A stretch of 64,000 nucleotides of DNA from an uncultured Bacteroides sp. (GTDB taxonomy: Bacteria > Bacteroidota > Bacteroidia > Bacteroidales > Bacteroidaceae): the NCBI GenBank assembly GCA_900766005.1, contig CAAFTU010000069.1, positions 67,938-131,937 on the forward strand, written 5' to 3'. The notes beneath the pieces were generated by a model. That model had not been told where the DNA came from. It did no database searches and worked only from the letters and a program-made list of their open reading frames with translations. Of the stretch, positions 52,088 through 60,181 are shown piece by piece. The stretch's first letter is position 1. Each line of letters begins with the position of its first letter. The position numbers and the translations under genes were made by a program.

Positions 52088-52107
52088 AAAAAATAGCTTT
52101 ATATGGT

Positions 52108-52302
52108 TTATTTAAGCACCGATCTTTTAATAATGGCTCTTTTTGTTACCATCTTACTATTGTCTGTGTTTAGCATTTTGTATAAATAGCTTTTCTTTAT
52201 TCCTAAAGTATTTTCATCCAGCTCGTTATACACTTTCTCAATAGAGCCAAAATAATGATCTTCTTTTTCAAAAATCAAATGTACGTGTATTACTTTTGTC
52301 AT
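52108..52302 (-). CDS. Small left-end phage protein, unknown
   Basis: 64 residues: KVIHVHLIFEKEDHYFGSI then VYNELDENTLGIKKSYLYKML and a basic end. I recall similar small proteins in many Bacteroides mobile elements, with no known function. It lies alone between the terminator and the phage left end, preceded by an AGGATAAG ribosome-binding-like stretch. Confidence 0.6.
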   Translation of the reverse strand: MTKVIHVHLIFEKEDHYFGSIEKVYNELDENTLGIKKSYLYKMLNTDNSKMVTKRAIIKRSVLK

Positions 52303-52651
52303 ATCTTATCCTTTCTTTTCTTTTCAGCAAATATACAAAATAAACATTATATTGGATAATTTGACACAATAAAATCCAATATAAAGAGATTGTTTATTGC
52401 CAATTTCAAAAAACGCGTTTTTAAGGCTTATTTCAGCGTTTTTTAATGCTCGATGATATTTATCTATTGGATAAAATAAAAGCAGCACGCGCCAAATAAA
52501 CGCCGCTGCTTGTGTTCTTTTTGTATGCCTCATTGTTCGATGTGCGTTCGATTCGTGCACATTATGTTTTTTCTCATTTGTTGCCCTCCATTCTTGTAAC
52601 ATGCTGACTGATAACCAACAACGGGTTTAAGGCTATTTCCCTTCATTCTCA
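52303..52651. other. Non-coding phage left end with inverted transposase-site core
   Basis: No credible gene. CACATTATGTTTT at 52558-52570 is the inverse of the right-end core with one mismatch. The terminus reads ...TTCTCA at 52651, i.e. TGAGAATG inward, matching the TGAAAAAT of the other end at six of the first eight bases. In Mu-like phages pac also lies here. Confidence 0.6.
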
Positions 52652-52656
52652 TTTTG
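52652..52656. repeat. Target-site duplication, left-end copy
   Basis: TTTTG follows the terminal CA at 52651 and equals 17200-17204. Joining the flanks would rebuild ATCATTTTGTTTTATCC as the empty site. Confidence 0.75.
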
Positions 52657-52731
52657 TTTTATCCCCCGTAGTCTGACATGCGTATTGCATGAACAGACTT
52701 TTTTTTATGCCTTTAACTGAAGGATGGTCTC

Positions 52732-52947
52732 TTGCTACCAAAACACATCTACGATTCAGACCTGTATTCATCTAATTACCTTTCCACCATTGCAACTCCA
52801 ATTGACCTTCTCCACCCCATCCTATATCCGTTTATAATCACTGACACGATAAGAAAGCAACTGCGCACAAAAAAAATTCAGCAGCTACTAAAATCTACCG
52901 AACCATTTCAAGCGGAAAACAAAGAGATGAAGAGGATAAATACATAA
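52732..52947 (+). CDS. Doubtful small ORF between prophage and rplI
   Basis: 71 codons opening at TTG after a stop, with no promoter or ribosome site recognised. Product starts LPKHIYDSDLYSSNYLS and ends basic. It may be chance, or the remnant of a chromosomal gene. Confidence 0.2.
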   Translation: MLPKHIYDSDLYSSNYLSTIATPIDLLHPILYPFIITDTIRKQLRTKKIQQLLKSTEPFQAENKEMKRINT

Positions 52948-52949
52948 AA

Positions 52950-52982
52950 AAAGCGGTTTGCCCAATGGACAAACCGCTTTTA
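52950..52982 (-). terminator. Terminator of the rpsF-rpsR-rplI operon
   Basis: Perfect 11-bp stem AAAGCGGTTTG / CAAACCGCTTT with a 9-nt loop and A/T runs on both sides. Confidence 0.88.
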
Positions 52983-53000
52983 TAGAAAGTAAGTATACTC

Positions 53001-53444
53001 TTATTCAGCAACTACTTCGAAAGGAATTTCTACAGAAACTTCCTTGTGAAGCTTAACGATAGCCTTGTAGCTACCAACTTCTTTCACTGCATCTTTAACT
53101 ACGATGATCTTTCTGTCGATTTCATGACCCAATTTAGCCAATGCATCAGCAATCTGGATGTTGCCAACTGAACCGAAGATAGTACCAGTAGAGCTAACTT
53201 TAGTAGCGATAGTCAAAGTTACGCCTTCCAACTTAGCAGCAGTTTCTTCAGCGTCTTTCTTGATCTTCTCAAGTTTGTGAGCACGTTGTTTCAACTCTTC
53301 TGCCAACATTTTCTTTGCAGAAGGAGAAGCGATTACAGCTTTTCCAGTAGGGATAAGATAATTACGACCGTAACCAGATTTCACGTTTACGATATCGTTC
53401 TTATAACCCAAGTTTAATACGTCTTCTTTTAAAATAATTTCCAT
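53001..53444 (-). CDS. rplI: 50S ribosomal protein L9
   Basis: 147 residues. N-terminal globular domain (VLNLGYKNDIVNVKSGYGRNYLIPTGKA), the long connecting helix and a C-terminal RNA-binding domain. Binds 23S rRNA at the base of L1 stalk side. Last gene of the rpsF-rpsR-rplI operon. Confidence 0.98.
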   Translation of the reverse strand: MEIILKEDVLNLGYKNDIVNVKSGYGRNYLIPTGKAVIASPSAKKMLAEELKQRAHKLEKIKKDAEETAAKLEGVTLTIATKVSSTGTIFGSVGNIQIADALAKLGHEIDRKIIVVKDAVKEVGSYKAIVKLHKEVSVEIPFEVVAE

Positions 53445-53458
53445 AACTTTCCTCCTTC

Positions 53459-53731
53459 TTATTTCATCATATCAGTTACATAAGGCAGTAATGCCAAGTG
53501 ACGAGCTCTCTTCACAGCTTGCGCAATACGACGTTGGAACTTCAAAGAAGTACCTGTGATACGACGCGGAAGGATTTTTCCTTGCTCATTCAAGAATTTC
53601 TTCAAGAATTCAGGATCTTTGTAGTCGATATACTTAATACCACTTTTTTTGAAACGGCAGTATTTTTTCTTCTTAACGTCTACTGACGGCGGAGTTAAAT
53701 ATCTGATTTCTGATTGAACTTGTTGTGCCAT
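53459..53731 (-). CDS. rpsR: 30S ribosomal protein S18
   Basis: 90 residues, with CRFKKSGIKYIDYKDPEFLKKF and PRRITGTSLKFQRRIAQAVKRARHLALLPYV. Partner of S6 on the 30S platform. Between rpsF (2-nt gap) and rplI. Confidence 0.98.
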   Translation of the reverse strand: MAQQVQSEIRYLTPPSVDVKKKKYCRFKKSGIKYIDYKDPEFLKKFLNEQGKILPRRITGTSLKFQRRIAQAVKRARHLALLPYVTDMMK

Positions 53732-53733
53732 AA

Positions 53734-54078
53734 TTAATCCTCCTTTTTGTTTGATTTAACACTTCTTCTCTTAGCAGCATATTCTGCAGCATACTTATCC
53801 ATCTTGAAAGTCAAGAAACGGATAACACGCTCATCGCGACGGAAGTTAACTTCCAATTTTTCGATTACTGCAGGCTCTGCATTAAACTCAATCAGTTGGT
53901 AGAAACCTGTAGACTTTTTCTGAATGGGATAAGCCAATTTCTTCAGTCCCCAGTTTTCTTCATTGATAATCTCAGCACCTTCTGCTTGAAGAACACCTTT
54001 GAATTTTTCTACCGCTTCCTTCATCTGAACATCAGATAAAACGGGAGTTAAAATGAAAACGGTTTCGTATTGATTCAT
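53734..54078 (-). CDS. rpsF: 30S ribosomal protein S6
   Basis: 114 residues. NQYETVFILTPVLSDVQMKEAV and ENWGLKKLAYPIQKKSTGFY are S6 signatures. First gene of the operon, read from the promoter at 54126-54156. Confidence 0.98.
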   Translation of the reverse strand: MNQYETVFILTPVLSDVQMKEAVEKFKGVLQAEGAEIINEENWGLKKLAYPIQKKSTGFYQLIEFNAEPAVIEKLEVNFRRDERVIRFLTFKMDKYAAEYAAKRRSVKSNKKED

Positions 54079-54125
54079 ACTTCGTTTAATTAAATAAATA
54101 ATTATTTGATTTTAAAATGCGGGTG

Positions 54126-54156
54126 CAAAGTTACGCAAATTATTTTGAACTGCAAA
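54126..54156 (-). promoter_or_regulatory. Promoter of the rpsF operon
   Basis: On the minus strand TTTG (54153-54156), 19 nt, TAACTTTG (54126-54133) matches the Bacteroides consensus. Confidence 0.8.
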
Positions 54157-54171
54157 CATTTAGTTTTTTTT

Positions 54172-54214
54172 TATATTCGAATATAGGAAATAACCGAGAA
54201 GAGACGTAACTTTG
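54172..54214 (+). promoter_or_regulatory. marR promoter with adjoining palindrome
   Basis: TAACTTTG at 54207-54214 is a perfect -7 element. TATATTCGAATATA (54172-54185), a perfect 14-bp palindrome, lies at the -33 side and is a likely MarR operator. Confidence 0.7.
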
Positions 54215-54238
54215 CAAAGTTGTTTAAACAATAATTTC

Positions 54239-54685
54239 ATGATAGAGCAATTTAATTTTGACATACGCCTTATATTTGCTATACTTAACGGTAAAGTATC
54301 AGCTGCCATCAACCGAAAGCTATCACGTAATTTCCGGCAGAACGGATTGGAAATCAGTCCCGAGCAATGGACAGTACTCATTTTTTTATGGGAAAAAGAC
54401 GGAGTCACCCAGCAGGAACTATGCAATGCTACTTTTAAAGATAAACCCAGTATGACTCGCCTGATAGACAATATGGAAAAGCAGCATCTGGTTGTGCGCA
54501 TTTCGGACAAAAGAGACCGCCGAACCAATCTTATCCATCTCACTAAAGATGGAAAGGAATTGGAGGAAAAGGCACGGACCATCGCAGGTCAGACTCTCAA
54601 AGAAGCCCTTCAAGGCATTACATTAGAAGAGTTGAGTATCGGACAGGATGTATTGAAGAAAGTATTCTTTAATACGAAAGATTAA
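54239..54685 (+). CDS. MarR-family transcriptional regulator
   Basis: 148 residues from ATG 54239; the upstream TTG at 54212 overlaps the promoter. Winged helix: SPEQWTVLIFLWEKDGVTQQELCNATFKDKPSMTRLIDNM and the wing RISDKRDRRTNLIHLT. Usually a dimeric repressor released by small phenolic or other ligands. Target unknown; autoregulation is likely through the palindrome at 54172. Confidence 0.93.
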   Translation: MIEQFNFDIRLIFAILNGKVSAAINRKLSRNFRQNGLEISPEQWTVLIFLWEKDGVTQQELCNATFKDKPSMTRLIDNMEKQHLVVRISDKRDRRTNLIHLTKDGKELEEKARTIAGQTLKEALQGITLEELSIGQDVLKKVFFNTKD

Positions 54686-54823
54686 GCACAAAGTGTAACT
54701 CAAATACTAAAATCCACTAATAATTATAGTCATAATGGATTTTTTATATAAAAAATTTCGCTCAGTAAAGAATAATGCTTTAATTTGTGTTTGGAAAAAA
54801 ATAATCTATTAAAATACACACAC

Positions 54824-55000
54824 ATGAAAGGTTTATTAAAGAACTTGGGACTGATTTTAATCTTAGTAGGAGTAGTTATCCTGATAGCATGTTCATTTAC
54901 AGGAAATGTAAACGACAACACTATCTTAGGTCTCTCAATCGTATTAGTAGTATTGGGACTCATTTCTTATATTGTCATCAATAAAAGAATTGCAGATTAA
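54824..55000 (+). CDS. Small two-span membrane protein
   Basis: 58 residues from ATG 54824; the longer frame from 54785 has no support. Two membrane helices (LGLILILVGVVILIACSF and TILGLSIVLVVLGLISYIVI). Function unknown. Followed by a hairpin terminator. Confidence 0.75.
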   Translation: MKGLLKNLGLILILVGVVILIACSFTGNVNDNTILGLSIVLVVLGLISYIVINKRIAD

Positions 55001-55017
55001 TTTCAAAGAAAAAATCG

Positions 55018-55058
55018 AATAGGAGGTAAATATGAATAACAGATATTTATCTCCTATT
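55018..55058 (+). terminator. Hairpin terminator
   Basis: AATAGGAG / CTCCTATT base stem, continued by TAAATAT / ATATTTA, followed by TTTT. The interval 55059-55192 holds no recognisable gene. Confidence 0.75.
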
Positions 55059-55192
55059 TTTCGTTTTACCCGCCTCACAGTAGCCCCATCTCCCTGGGTA
55101 AACAACACGCAACCTAGAGCAAAAGCTCCTTTTCATAAATGTGCTGTGTATCTAATCACAGCAGTAAACAGGACACAAGCCATATATCAATA

Positions 55193-55227
55193 AAAAAATC
55201 CCGGAACAATGTTCGCAGGATTTTTTT
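55193..55227 (-). terminator. Terminator of rprXY
   Basis: AAAAAATCC pairs with GGATTTTTT around an inner GAAC / GTTC helix; runs of A and T on both sides. Confidence 0.75.
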
Positions 55228-55252
55228 AAAGTCTCTTATCTACAAGAACTGA

Positions 55253-55954
55253 TTACGACTCAGTATCAGGAGTGATCAGTTTGTACCCCTTACCGTGAAT
55301 ATTGATAATTTCAATAGAATCATCTTCTTTCAAGTGCTTACGCAACTTCGTAATATATACGTCCATGCTTCTGGCATTGAAATAATTGTCATCAATCCAA
55401 ATCGTCTTCAACGCAAAATCACGCTGCAGAATCTCATTGGCATGTGCACAGAGCAAACCAAGCAATTCAGATTCCTTTGTTGTCAGTTTTGTCTGCTTTC
55501 CTTCAGATGATAATATTTGCTTTTGAGTATCAAACGTGAACTTACCAATCTTATAGATACTGCTTTCTTTATTCTTTTTACCACGAACCCGTCTCAGAAT
55601 AGCTTCGATTCTGAAAGTAAGTTCTTCCATACTGAAGGGTTTAGTGATATAATCATCCGCTCCAATCTTGAAACCTTCCAAAATATCTTCTTTCAGTGTC
55701 TTTGCAGTCAAAAAGATAATAGGAATTTCAGCATTGGCCGCACGCACGTCCTGTGCCAAAGTAAAGCCGTCTTTCTTAGGCATCATGACATCAAATACGC
55801 ACAAATCATATTTATTCTTCAAAAAGGCCTTATAGCCAGCATCTCCATCAGGATACAATTCTGCAGAATAACCTTTAGCCTGCAGATATTCTCTCAACAG
55901 CATGCCAAGATTCTCGTCATCTTCGCACAACAAAATACGTAATTTCTCGTCCAT
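55253..55954 (-). CDS. rprY: Response regulator RprY (OmpR family)
   Basis: 233 residues. The receiver domain has LLCEDDENLG and phospho-acceptor Asp in CVFDVMMPKKDG, with switch residues FLTAKT and ITKPFSMEEL. The winged-helix output domain (from about 135) ends DVYITKLRKHLKEDDSIEIINIHGKGYKL. This corresponds to B. fragilis RprY. One nucleotide after rprX, so one operon. Confidence 0.95.
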   Translation of the reverse strand: MDEKLRILLCEDDENLGMLLREYLQAKGYSAELYPDGDAGYKAFLKNKYDLCVFDVMMPKKDGFTLAQDVRAANAEIPIIFLTAKTLKEDILEGFKIGADDYITKPFSMEELTFRIEAILRRVRGKKNKESSIYKIGKFTFDTQKQILSSEGKQTKLTTKESELLGLLCAHANEILQRDFALKTIWIDDNYFNARSMDVYITKLRKHLKEDDSIEIINIHGKGYKLITPDTES

Positions 55955-55955
55955 A

Positions 55956-57503
55956 TCAATTATTTTTTAATAAAGGTAATGCAATAATAAATTTAGTCCC
56001 TACATTCAAATCACTTTCTGCCCGGATACTTCCCTTATGATCGGTAATAATTTTCTTCACATAAGCCAGCCCTAAGCCAAAGCCTTTCACATCGTGCAGA
56101 TTACCTGTATGTACACGATAGAACTTTTCAAATATCTTCTTCAGGTTTTCCTTTTTGATACCAATGCCATTGTCCTGGATAGATATCATCAATTTGCCTG
56201 CCTCATTCCATGTCCGGACATTCAACTCCAGGTCTTCATCCGGCCTTTTATACTTCACGGCATTATCCATCAGATTGAAAATCACATTCGTGATATGCAT
56301 TTCATCTGCAAATATAACAGGATCTGCCGCCTCAAGGTTCGATGTGATTTTACCATTGTAGCGTTCCACCTTCAAGGTAAAGGTGTTGATGACACCGTTT
56401 ATCAACTCATTTGCATCAATCTCTTTCATCTTCAAAGTTGCCTTCTGACGATCAAACATGGACATCTGAAGTACTTTCTCGACCTGAAAACGCAACCGCT
56501 TCGTTTCATCATTAATCACTCCCGAAATATGCTGAAACATCTGCGGCGACTTTCCTACGGCCGGATCCTTCAGCATCTGCGCTGCCAACGAAATCGTCGA
56601 AATCGGAGTTTTGAACTCATGTGTCATATTATTGATAAAATCGTTTTTCATTTCTGTCAGTTTTTTCTGACGGAACACGATATAAATCGTAAAAATGAAA
56701 GTTACCAACAACACGATGGTAAAGATCAACGAAGGAATCATGAAACTGATTGAATCAAACAGATAATCTCTGCGCCCGGGAAAATGTACTTTCAAGATAC
56801 TCATCTTGGCAGGCGGGTCATTTTTAAACAAAGCCTGCTGATAAGACTCATCATTTCCCGTTGCCTCGTAATCTGTACACCGATACACCTCACGTCCATC
56901 CTTATCAATTACTGTAAAATGATAAGGCAAATCAATACCATTATTATATAGGTTCGATTTCAGATAATCATCCAGGTCTCTGAATCTCACTCTGTCCCCA
57001 ATCGATTTATCACTGGCACGGCGAACCATATCCAATACAACTTCATCCAAAAGGGCCCGCTGATACATATAGCGATTCTTGATCGCTTCCAACATCGAAT
57101 TGGAGGTCTGCGGAATTGTATTCCGCCCACGCACCATGGCCTTAGGCAATTCAGAAGGCTTGATTGTCATCACCCGCATCTCAAAATCAGAAATAATCCT
57201 CCCGTCGCGAGACTTCATCTTGATCCGCTGCGATTCGTGAATCACATTGCTTTGCCGCAAGGAAGAATTGTTTTCAATCAACGCCTTTCGCTCAGCATCC
57301 GAAATATCTTCCACCAACCAGCGCATAGTCTCCGCATATTCCACATCTTTAGAAACCTGATCCAAACTGTTACGCACAGCCGAATCAAATTGTTCCTTCC
57401 GGGTTTTCATCATCTCCTCAATATAACTGACCTGCAGGTATAACAAACTGAGGAAAGAAAATCCCATAACGATACCTAATATCCAAATTGTTGACTTCTT
57501 CAT
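55956..57503 (-). CDS. rprX: Sensor histidine kinase RprX
   Basis: 515 residues. An N-terminal span, a large periplasmic domain and a second span (LIFTIVLLVTFIFTIYIVF, about 230-250). The H-box is INNMTHEFKTPISTIS with the phospho-His, then the N-box NLMDNAVKY and G-boxes DNGIGIKKENL and GFGLGLAYVKKI. It phosphorylates RprY. First gene of the pair. Confidence 0.95.
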   Translation of the reverse strand: MKKSTIWILGIVMGFSFLSLLYLQVSYIEEMMKTRKEQFDSAVRNSLDQVSKDVEYAETMRWLVEDISDAERKALIENNSSLRQSNVIHESQRIKMKSRDGRIISDFEMRVMTIKPSELPKAMVRGRNTIPQTSNSMLEAIKNRYMYQRALLDEVVLDMVRRASDKSIGDRVRFRDLDDYLKSNLYNNGIDLPYHFTVIDKDGREVYRCTDYEATGNDESYQQALFKNDPPAKMSILKVHFPGRRDYLFDSISFMIPSLIFTIVLLVTFIFTIYIVFRQKKLTEMKNDFINNMTHEFKTPISTISLAAQMLKDPAVGKSPQMFQHISGVINDETKRLRFQVEKVLQMSMFDRQKATLKMKEIDANELINGVINTFTLKVERYNGKITSNLEAADPVIFADEMHITNVIFNLMDNAVKYKRPDEDLELNVRTWNEAGKLMISIQDNGIGIKKENLKKIFEKFYRVHTGNLHDVKGFGLGLAYVKKIITDHKGSIRAESDLNVGTKFIIALPLLKNN

Positions 57504-57706
57504 AGCAACAAAATTAACACTCCCTAATTAACATTCCTATCGGATTAACGTGATTTAACCGAGAGTTTCTAGAAATTAACCGAATTGAGGATTTTACGTT
57601 ATATTCTAATTACTATAACAATAAAATTCATCCTTTTGTTTGCAAATTTAATAAAAAATTAAAAATTCGTTTCCTATTTTTCCGTTTTTATAAAGCAACA
57701 ATAAGC

Positions 57707-57745
57707 AAAAACCGTCCTCTTTTATAAAAAAAAGAAGACGGTTTT
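57707..57745 (-). terminator. Terminator of the EF-G paralogue
   Basis: AAAACCGTCCTCTTTT pairs with AAAAGAAGACGGTTTT (one mismatch) over a 7-nt loop. The rest of the 57504-57768 gap holds the rprXY promoter region, with no gene. Confidence 0.85.
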
Positions 57746-57768
57746 AACAATATGAAGCAAATTAGGAG

Positions 57769-59925
57769 TTATTCTTCTGTCTGCTTAGCTTCAAAATCCT
57801 TAATCAGTTTATCCTGCACATCAGACGGAACAAGTTCATAACTTGCAAACTTCATGATAAAGGAAGCACGACCACCTGTAAGAGAACTTAAAGCAGTAGA
57901 GTATGATGACATTTCTTTCAAAGGTACCTTAGCCACCAGTTTTTCATATCCCTTTTCACTGCTCATACCCATAATCATAGCGCGACGTCCTTGCAAATCT
58001 CCCATTACGTCACCCATTCTGTCAGATGGTACAAAGACTTCCACGTCATAAATAGGTTCCAGAATCTTCGGTCCGGCATTCTTAAATGCTTCACTGAAAG
58101 CATTGCGTCCGGCAAGCATAAACGAAATTTCATTGGAATCTACCGGGTGCATCTTACCGTCATACACAATCACTCGCACGTCACGAGCATATGATCCAGT
58201 CAAAGGTCCCTGCTCCATACGCGACATGATACCCTTCAAAATAGCCGGCATGAATCGTGCATCAATAGAACCACCTACAATACTATTAACGAATACCAGT
58301 TTACCGCCCCATTCCAATGGCACTTCTTCTGTTCCTTTCACGTTAATCTTAAACTCCTGTCCGTTAAATTTATAAGTATCAGGAACAGGCATTCCTTCCT
58401 TGTATGGTTCTACGATCAAATGAACCTCGCCAAACTGACCGGCTCCTCCCGATTGTTTCTTATGGCGGTAATCAGCCCGTGCTGCTTTCGTGATGGTTTC
58501 ACGGTAAGGAATCTTCGGTTCCTCATACTTCACCAACAGTTTTTCATTGTTTTCCAAACGCCATTTTAACGTACGAAGATGAAATTCACCCTGTCCGTGA
58601 ACCAACGTCTGTCTCAACTCTTTAGACTGTTCAATCACCCAAGTAGGATCTTCCTCACGCATACGGTTTAAGATAGTCATCATCTTTTCTACATCAGCCT
58701 CATTGACAGGCTTAATAGCGCGAGAATATTTTGAATTAGGATATTTTATAAAGTTATATTTATAATCGCAATCTTTACCATTGAGCGTATTTCCTGTTTT
58801 TACATCCTTCAACTTAACAGCTGCACCGATATCACCAGCCTGCAACTCTTCAACTTTTTCGCGATTGCCACCTGCAACAACATAAAGCTGTGCAATACGC
58901 TCTTTCGAACCACGATCAGCATTCAACAAATCGTCTCCCTCGCGCACCTTACCGCTCATCACCTTAAAATAAGACACTTCACCGATATGCGGTTCTACGC
59001 TAGTCTTAAAGAAATAGAGAGATTCAGGTCCATTCACATCCGGAGCTACTTCCTTACCATCTGTATTAGTCACCTTCGGCATGTCAGCTACAAAAGGAAC
59101 TACATTACCCAAGAACTCCATCAGACGGCGAACACCCATATCTTTGCCGCCACAAACACAGAATACCGGGAACATACCTCTTGCAATCAGTCCCTTACGG
59201 ATTCCTTCACGCATTTCATCTTCCGAAAGAGTATCTTGTTCGAAGAATTTTTCCATCAATCCTTCATCATTTTCCGCAGCAGCTTCTACCAATGCTTTAT
59301 GCATTTCCATCGCTTTATCCATTTCTTCTGCAGGAATATCTTCGATTGTTGGCGCCCCTCCTTCTGGTTTCCAAGAATACTTCTTCATCAAAAGTACATC
59401 AATCAAAGCATTAAAGCCAGGACCTGTACTGATAGGATATTGGATAGGAACAATTTTAGAACCATAAGATTCTTTCAATTGTTCGAGGATATTATCATAG
59501 TCGCATTTTTCATTATCAAGCTGATTGACAAGGAAAATAACGGGTTTATTCAATTTTTCAGTGTAACGGAAATGGTTTTGTGTGCCGACCTCTACGCCAT
59601 ATTGGCCATTGAGAAGAATAATAGCAGTGTCGGTCACATTCAGTGCAGTTACTGTACTGCCCACGAAGTCGTCCGAACCCGGACAGTCAATAATATTAAG
59701 TTTTTTATTGTTCCATTCTACATGAAGAACGGTAGAGAAAACGGAGTAACCATACTCTTGTTCAACAGGGAAATAATCACTAACAGTGTTTTTAGCAGCA
59801 ATAGAGCCACGACGTTTTATAACACCACTCTCGAAAAGCATTGCTTCCACGAGAGTGGTTTTCCCAGAGCCAGAACTTCCCAATAAGGCAATGTTCTTGA
59901 TTTCGTTAGTCTGATATACTTTCAT
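57769..59925 (-). CDS. Elongation factor G paralogue (EF-G2 type) with altered G3 motif
   Basis: 718 residues, all five EF-G domains. The P-loop is GSSGSGKTT (16-24). The G3 motif reads DCPGSDDF (80-87), whereas canonical EF-G has DTPGHVDF, so Ser84 replaces the catalytic His. Switch I is also atypical and G4 is NQLD. I recall that the B. thetaiotaomicron EF-G2 lacks GTPase activity and supports translation in starvation and gut colonisation. This looks like the orthologue. It stands alone with its own terminator. Confidence 0.92.
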   Translation of the reverse strand: MKVYQTNEIKNIALLGSSGSGKTTLVEAMLFESGVIKRRGSIAAKNTVSDYFPVEQEYGYSVFSTVLHVEWNNKKLNIIDCPGSDDFVGSTVTALNVTDTAIILLNGQYGVEVGTQNHFRYTEKLNKPVIFLVNQLDNEKCDYDNILEQLKESYGSKIVPIQYPISTGPGFNALIDVLLMKKYSWKPEGGAPTIEDIPAEEMDKAMEMHKALVEAAAENDEGLMEKFFEQDTLSEDEMREGIRKGLIARGMFPVFCVCGGKDMGVRRLMEFLGNVVPFVADMPKVTNTDGKEVAPDVNGPESLYFFKTSVEPHIGEVSYFKVMSGKVREGDDLLNADRGSKERIAQLYVVAGGNREKVEELQAGDIGAAVKLKDVKTGNTLNGKDCDYKYNFIKYPNSKYSRAIKPVNEADVEKMMTILNRMREEDPTWVIEQSKELRQTLVHGQGEFHLRTLKWRLENNEKLLVKYEEPKIPYRETITKAARADYRHKKQSGGAGQFGEVHLIVEPYKEGMPVPDTYKFNGQEFKINVKGTEEVPLEWGGKLVFVNSIVGGSIDARFMPAILKGIMSRMEQGPLTGSYARDVRVIVYDGKMHPVDSNEISFMLAGRNAFSEAFKNAGPKILEPIYDVEVFVPSDRMGDVMGDLQGRRAMIMGMSSEKGYEKLVAKVPLKEMSSYSTALSSLTGGRASFIMKFASYELVPSDVQDKLIKDFEAKQTEE

Positions 59926-60181
59926 AATATATAAGATTTTAAGTAATTACTCAGTATGTTCTCACATACCCTTAAGATTTTGATGCGCAAATTAGGGATT
60001 AATTAGGGGAAAAACAACATTTGCCGTAGTGTTACTAAACAATGTTATGCAACACATGGCATCTAATACTATTATATATAAGGTACAACTGCATCAAAAC
60101 GAAGAGCCGAACTTGGCATCCTTTTTGATATGTCCATCAATAATCTTACTTTTACAGCCGAAAATACGAAATACAATCATT

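Larger units (their letters stand above)
17205..52651 (-). mobile_element. Mu-like transposable prophage, about 35.4 kb, inserted in reverse
   Basis: The ends read TGAAAAATCGC (17205) and, inward from the other side, TGAGAATGAAG (52651). They are flanked by TTTTG duplications. All modules expected of a Mu-like myophage are present: repressor/Ner switch, MuA and MuB, GemA, DUF3164, terminase, portal, MuF, gpG, protease, capsid, contractile sheath and tube, tape measure, baseplate, lysis and fibres. No frameshifted essential gene was seen, so it may be functional. The left end lies at the higher coordinate, so the phage map runs right to left. Confidence 0.9.

Noticed and set aside
51880..52089. 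69-codon plus-strand frame after the repressor
   Set aside because: Runs through the 24-bp repeats and into the terminator hairpin; a chance frame.
52324..52602. 92-codon minus-strand frame at the phage left end
   Set aside because: Covers a putative transposase-binding site, has odd composition and no ribosome site. Treated as non-coding.
17205..52651. Diversity-generating retroelement as in some Bacteroides Mu-like phages
   Set aside because: No reverse transcriptase motif (YxDD) and no repeated template/variable pair was seen near the fibre genes.
52677..52695. Alternative phage left boundaries ending at other CA dinucleotides (52678, 52689, 52695)
   Set aside because: The five bases following them (TGCGT, TGAAC, GACTT) are not found before a TG at the right end, whereas TTTTG is.
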